Shown here: piece by piece, positions 60,164-64,000 of the stretch
Position numbering within the stretch: position 1 is the stretch's first letter
How the letters are laid out: each line of letters begins with the position of its first letter
Source of the DNA: Trichomonas vaginalis G3
Taxonomy: Eukaryota; Parabasalia; Trichomonadida; Trichomonadidae
Assembly (NCBI RefSeq): GCF_026262505.1
Contig: NC_067204.1
Coordinates: 3,133,797-3,197,796, forward strand
DNA length: 64,000 bases
Direction of reading: 5' to 3'
The notes under the pieces: model-generated
Databases searched by the model: none
What the model saw: only the letters and a program-made list of their open reading frames with translations
What the model was told of the DNA's origin: nothing
Position numbers and translations under genes: made by a program

Positions 60164-60352
60164 ATGTCCGAAGACTCGAAGGTGCAACACTTCCAAAATA
60201 CCGACGAACTCAGAAGAGCAGCATGGCAGTATCTTCTTGACAACTTCTTTGAGTTCTCCAGGTACACCTTGGAAAATGCTGAAGAACTCCGACACAGAGA
60301 ATTTGGAGAAATTGCACTCCAATACTACCTTGACAAACAAAGGGTAAAATAA
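60164..60352 (+). CDS. Small helical Polinton protein (62 aa)
   Basis: Counterpart of 39228-39422. AAAAAGTGTCATTTTTTC lies directly before the ATG. Confidence 0.5.
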   Translation: MSEDSKVQHFQNTDELRRAAWQYLLDNFFEFSRYTLENAEELRHREFGEIALQYYLDKQRVK

Positions 60353-60387
60353 GACTAAAAACTTAACGTTTAAAAAGTGACATTTTT

Positions 60388-60588
60388 ATGAGCTCCGAGT
60401 CACCGAGAAAACTTGGTCAGATGTTAGCAGCTTACTTCCCTGAGGAGGATGGAAGCGTTACATACGTAAGGTTCAAAAACAACGAACCTGGAATTGCGTA
60501 CCAAATTCGCAATTACATGACCATGGAAGAGTACGAAAGGTTTCTACAAGAGAAACCAGCTCTAAACAACTCAGAAAAGAAAGAGTAA
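60388..60588 (+). CDS. Small soluble Polinton protein (66 aa)
   Basis: Counterpart of 38986-39186, identical in residues. TAAAAAGTGACATTTTT directly precedes the ATG, the clearest instance of the motif shared with host genes. Confidence 0.5.
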   Translation: MSSESPRKLGQMLAAYFPEEDGSVTYVRFKNNEPGIAYQIRNYMTMEEYERFLQEKPALNNSEKKE

Positions 60589-60616
60589 AAAGTTTAACTC
60601 GTAATTGTTTATTTTT

Positions 60617-61234
60617 TTACTTGTATGGGCAAGCTGCAAGAATGAAGTCGACTATCTCAGTCTTTGTCTTGACCAGTTGGACTGCTCTTGCGAGTACGTC
60701 TGTTTTGCGGTCTCCAGCTGGTGTCTGACCTTCGTAATTGCGCATGTTCTTGAGAGCTCCAACTGTAAATGGCTGTAAGATGAAGAGTCTCTCAGACTGC
60801 TTGAGGTAGTCTTCACGGTCACGAACCGAATCTGTGGTACGAGTCGAATTGGTCGACCTTAGGGAAGAGACTGAAAGCCTGTCATCTTCCATAGGGGCTG
60901 TGGCATACTCTTTGCGTAAACGGTTCAGACCTTCTTCGAACTCTTGGTCTCTCTTCGATTGGGATTGAGATTGGAATTGGGGTGGAGGGTTTGACATGAA
61001 CATCCAAGGGTTAGGGAAGTAAGGCATGGGTTGAGGAGGGTTGAGTGGGTAGTTTGGAAAGCCTTGTGGTGGGTAGTTTGGAAAGCCTTGTGGTGGGTAG
61101 TAACCTTGAGGTGGAAATTGGTAGTAATTCGGAGGTCCTTGTTGGAACTGAGGTTGCTGAGGAGACTGTTGTGGTGCTGGAGCATGCTGTTCCTCTGGCT
61201 GTGGAACGGGTTCAGTAGGTGGGACGTCGGACAT
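60617..61234 (-). CDS. Pro/Gln-rich protein with conserved C-terminal domain
   Basis: 205 residues; N-terminal YYPPQGFPNYPP-type repeats (more units than in element C), then the conserved helical C-terminal domain ending DFILAACPYK. It starts 41 bp from the iteron array. Confidence 0.55.
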   Translation of the reverse strand: MSDVPPTEPVPQPEEQHAPAPQQSPQQPQFQQGPPNYYQFPPQGYYPPQGFPNYPPQGFPNYPLNPPQPMPYFPNPWMFMSNPPPQFQSQSQSKRDQEFEEGLNRLRKEYATAPMEDDRLSVSSLRSTNSTRTTDSVRDREDYLKQSERLFILQPFTVGALKNMRNYEGQTPAGDRKTDVLARAVQLVKTKTEIVDFILAACPYK

Positions 61235-61275
61235 TCGTTTGTGTCTTAACCGTCTTTGTTCTGAAACAATATAAT

Positions 61276-61606
61276 ATTGTCTTGAAAAAGTACAACATTG
61301 TCTTGAAAAAGTACAACATTGTCTTGAAAAAGTACAACATTGTCTTGAAAAAGTACAACATTGTCTTGAAAAAGTACAACATTGTCTTGAAAAAGTACAA
61401 CATTGTTCTGAAAAAGTTCAAGACTTGTTCTGAAAAAGTACAGCTGTACTCAAATTTGAGAGACATTGTACTGAATTTATACAACATTGTTCTGAAAAAG
61501 TACAACATTGTTCTGAAAAAGTACAATATTGTCTTGAAAAAGTACAACATTGTCTTGAAAAAGTACAACATTGTCTTGAAAAAGTACAATATTGTACTGA
61601 CTCAGT
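61276..61606. repeat. 21-bp iteron array with two palindromes in the core
   Basis: Eight units left (61276-61443) and six right (61465-61590) of ATTGTCTTGAAAAAGTACAA(C), plus a final partial unit running into the next ATG. The core holds two perfect 12-bp palindromes sharing one base: GTACAGCTGTAC (61438-61449) and CTCAAATTTGAG (61449-61460). It occupies the same position, between the same divergent genes, as the unrelated 22-bp array in element C. Confidence 0.85.
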
Positions 61607-61981
61607 ATGGAGCTTGACCCCTTAGACGAAGCAATTTATCTAATTGAGGTAAATGAAACCGTGAAGGAATATCTCAGCAAGTGCAAACCAAGCAAGTCCA
61701 TTGGCTTCTGGTTGTCCAAGAATAGTGTCTTAAAGTTGGAAATTGAAACAGGTGTTGCAATTCAAGTTCCAGAAGGCACTGCATTCGATGATATTAAGGA
61801 TGTGAAGAAAGAAGCCCTCTTGAAGTTCTTCATGAAACGTCCTTGGATACTACTTCCATATCGTGAGAGCCCAATTCCACGAATTACACAAATTCTCAGA
61901 GCACTACTTCACTACTCTGGACAGCCGTTCTTCATAACCTCAGAAGGCGACATCCAACCAATTCTTCAGCCAGTTCAGTAA
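61607..61981 (+). CDS. Small soluble Polinton protein (124 aa)
   Basis: MELDPLDEAIYLIEVNETVK, a compact alpha/beta protein with VLKLEIETGVAIQV and ITQILRALLHYSGQPFFIT. The start codon follows directly on the iteron array. It looks whole; the element-C copy is broken. No family recognised. Confidence 0.55.
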   Translation: MELDPLDEAIYLIEVNETVKEYLSKCKPSKSIGFWLSKNSVLKLEIETGVAIQVPEGTAFDDIKDVKKEALLKFFMKRPWILLPYRESPIPRITQILRALLHYSGQPFFITSEGDIQPILQPVQ

Positions 61982-62009
61982 ACATCTCATTTTAACTTCA
62001 CTTTTTTTT

Positions 62010-62294
62010 ATGTTTTTACTCACACTCGTACTCAACAGGTTTGTGTACAACTATTTCAACTGTGAACCTTGTATTGACCGGTCTTCCTGCAAATGCAAGT
62101 TCGGTCAATACACAATTTATGGTGGCAAGAAAGACAGTGGGGAATGTTATTCTGACATCTGTTGTTGCGCTCGAGAGAGAATTGAAATTCCAGACCCAAC
62201 TCCAACACCAACACTCAAGTTGCCAAAGACTCATGTGAAGAAGAAGCCTTCTGGTAAGTTTCTTATAGCCATATACATGGCACGCTTTGAGTAA
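62010..62294 (+). CDS. Cys-rich small protein
   Basis: 94 residues: hydrophobic start (MFLLTLVLNRFVYNYF, possible signal), a cluster CEPCIDRSSCKCKFG, later ECYSDICCCARER, then Pro/Thr-rich and basic tail. Looks like a secreted or disulfide-rich peptide. Absent from element C, where its neighbours are adjacent. Confidence 0.45.
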   Translation: MFLLTLVLNRFVYNYFNCEPCIDRSSCKCKFGQYTIYGGKKDSGECYSDICCCARERIEIPDPTPTPTLKLPKTHVKKKPSGKFLIAIYMARFE

Positions 62295-62316
62295 AAACAT
62301 TTTTTTCATTTTTTGA

Positions 62317-62901
62317 ATGAAGCAAGTTAAATTCGTCCCACACCAATCTCAATGGACCGATGAAGAGTTTCAAGCCATGGTTGAAGGCGTTGAGAACGAC
62401 ATAGACGGCGAACTTGAAGGAGCTCAAACCACAATTGCAACCAAAATTGCAGGAGTCAAGGAACAGATAGCTCCACTTAAAGCTACCAAAGCTACTCTTG
62501 ACCTCATGGATAGTTACCGTTTAGAAGTAAAGAGTGGAATAAGACAATTAAAATTAAAACTTCTAAACTACGAAGCTATACTCCAAAAGTTAGCAGAAAT
62601 GAGAAGACTTTACCAGAGCTACTTACATGTAAGGGACTTACCTTCAAGCAGTCCGACCAAAGATGAATTTTCTGACATTGTCCCAATTTTGTCCGAAAGT
62701 CAGCTCAGATGTTTTGAACTGCTCCCAACATATCCAGAATATGAACGTTTGCCTGAACTCTTCCGCAATCTCAAAAAACGTTTTTTGGTTCTCATGTTCG
62801 AAACTTTTATCGGAAGAGACAACAAACGTTCAGAAGAAGAACAAGATATTATTTTAAACTTGTTGTATGACATAACTGTCATAACAAGCTTTTTGAAGTA
62901 A
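62317..62901 (+). CDS. Helical coiled-coil protein (194 aa)
   Basis: Counterpart of 37098-37682 with very few residue differences. Leader AAAAACATTTTTTTCATTTTTTGA. It looks whole. Confidence 0.55.
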   Translation: MKQVKFVPHQSQWTDEEFQAMVEGVENDIDGELEGAQTTIATKIAGVKEQIAPLKATKATLDLMDSYRLEVKSGIRQLKLKLLNYEAILQKLAEMRRLYQSYLHVRDLPSSSPTKDEFSDIVPILSESQLRCFELLPTYPEYERLPELFRNLKKRFLVLMFETFIGRDNKRSEEEQDIILNLLYDITVITSFLK

Positions 62902-62933
62902 AACCGTCATTCTCAAACCACTTCATTTTTTCG

Positions 62934-63630
62934 ATGTCCGAACAAGCACCGAAGCCAAACTCAATGGCAGATGTCCTTTCAAGGTTGCCAGAAAAGCGCC
63001 CAGTTCAAATTCAAATTGAATTGAAAGCTCATCTGACAAACACCGTAAGACTCTCCAAAGTAGTCTTATGGAAGAGATGACCAAGCTCAAAGCCGATGTC
63101 CTCATGAACCAAGCTTCCAATGAGAAATGCCTGAATGATTTGACGGAAACCTTGCGCATTTACGAGAGAGAACCGAGACCTTGCCAGACTCATCTACCGT
63201 TTCTTCGAAGAGATAGACGCCATCTGGAAGGTACTCGGAAAGGACAGAACATGCAACACCGTACTTCGTGAACACAGAATTGAAGAAGGAATTGTCGAGG
63301 AAGAAGAGAAACACGAAGAAGAGGAAGAGGAAGAAGAGGAAGAAGAGAAACACGAAGAAGAGGAAGTTTGGGCAACCCTTGTTGCCGATGACACTTACGA
63401 AATTTCCCAACCCTACCCATACCAAATCCGCAACAAGGAGACAGGCAAGGTTCTTACCCCAGTCCTCAACAACTTGGGACACTTGAACCTTACCCTTCGG
63501 AATTACGGTACAATTTCCATGGGAAGCTTGTCGTATGCAATGGGTTCCAAATCCAGACAAGAAGACGAGGGTCAGACACATTGACGGTGACAAGCTCAAC
63601 AACCGTAAGGAGAACCTCGAGTGGTTCTAA
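62934..63630 (+). pseudogene. Coiled-coil/acidic/HNH-type protein, interrupted copy
   Basis: Counterpart of 36361-37065, including the EEEEKHEEE linker and the HNH-type end. Broken. Confidence 0.6.
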
Positions 63631-63679
63631 GAGTAAAAAAATTTTATTTTAGGGGGAAACCCCAAGTAAATTTAGGTGT

Positions 63680-63943
63680 TTAGTTGCGTAAGTAGCTTAA
63701 ATTAATGAGAATTTGGACAAGTAGTTCCTGACCCCTGAATTGGACTCTTTCGTCATCCCAGTTGCGTAGGAGGTCGTCCCAGAGGAGTTGGTAGAATTGC
63801 CAATCCAAGGACGATTTGTCCTCCCAGGCATTGAGGATGTACTGCTCGTAGAGTCTCATGACCTCTGCCTTGCACCAGACACCCTCTCCCTTGGAACGTA
63901 AGGCTTCTTCGAAGTGCTCGAATGCGATTGGCTGCGTGACCAT
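63680..63943 (-). CDS. Small Trp-rich helical protein
   Basis: Counterpart of 36048-36311 with a handful of residue changes; CAAAAAGTGTCATTTCAG before the ATG. Confidence 0.55.
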   Translation of the reverse strand: MVTQPIAFEHFEEALRSKGEGVWCKAEVMRLYEQYILNAWEDKSSLDWQFYQLLWDDLLRNWDDERVQFRGQELLVQILINLSYLRN

Positions 63944-63973
63944 CTGAAATGACACTTTTTGTCCGTTTGGTCA

Positions 63974-64000
63974 ATGTTCGTGTCTCGTGCCATAGTCGAC
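63974..64000 (+). CDS. Tiny conserved ORF, start only
   Basis: The first nine codons (MFVSRAIVD) equal those of the 35-residue frame at 35910-36017; it continues past the window edge. Confidence 0.35.

Noticed and set aside
61219-61617. 132-aa NIVLKKY-repeat protein and its minus-strand mirror
   Set aside because: The open frames follow from a 21-bp repeat unit; no leader or conserved start supports translation.

Overview
The window looks like a nuclear scaffold from a trichomonad parabasalid (Trichomonas/Tritrichomonas type). The host genes are AT-rich, apparently intronless and use the standard code. Between them lie four long, closely similar copies of one Polinton/Maverick family; massive Maverick loads are a known feature of Trichomonas vaginalis. 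The species call is inference.

Layout. 1-4089: right end of element A, entering from the left edge. 4090-9719: host DNA with an EGF/IPT membrane protein, a DHYC-type palmitoyltransferase, the DH half of a RhoGEF and a frameshifted unknown gene. 9720-16203: element B, a left end cut off inside its polymerase gene. 16204-19560: a host inverted duplication (arms about 1.5 kb) built on a DDB1/CPSF160-like gene and the start of an RRM gene. 19510-27362: host DNA with the RRM gene, the PH half of a RhoGEF, a broken SLC12 cotransporter, a myristoylated GTPase-like protein and a ubiquitin-like two-TM protein. 27363-42511: element C, about 15 kb from its left terminus to a 100-N gap. 42612-46910: host DNA, mostly AT-rich and gene-poor. 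46911-64000: element D, inverted relative to C, from its right terminus to the right edge.

The family. Overlaps among the copies show a large Polinton, roughly 26 kb if C-left and D are typical. The left part carries a D12-type adenine methyltransferase, small basic/amphipathic virion-like proteins, a vertex-like protein paired head to head with a phage-type fibre, an rve integrase and protein-primed-type PolB. The middle, GC-richer part carries small soluble proteins, an HNH-domain protein and an iteron array with a palindromic core. The right part carries a packaging ATPase, an SF3 helicase, capsid-like proteins, coiled-coil proteins and an acidic-tailed protein whose end lies in the terminal repeat. 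Copies differ little from one another, so they are probably young. All four are broken or cut: A lightly, B heavily (roughly a dozen breaks plus truncation), C and D about half a dozen each. They are treated here as fossils.

Most unusual points: a phage tail-collar fibre with His-x-His shaft repeats inside a eukaryotic Polinton; a covarying nested hairpin in the terminal repeats next to variable poly-A; iteron/palindrome arrays at one position whose sequence differs completely between copies; a Myb-site cluster; a gene cassette bracketed by hairpins and, in D, by a 38-bp direct repeat; and a host RhoGEF apparently split between two inverted halves about 13 kb apart.
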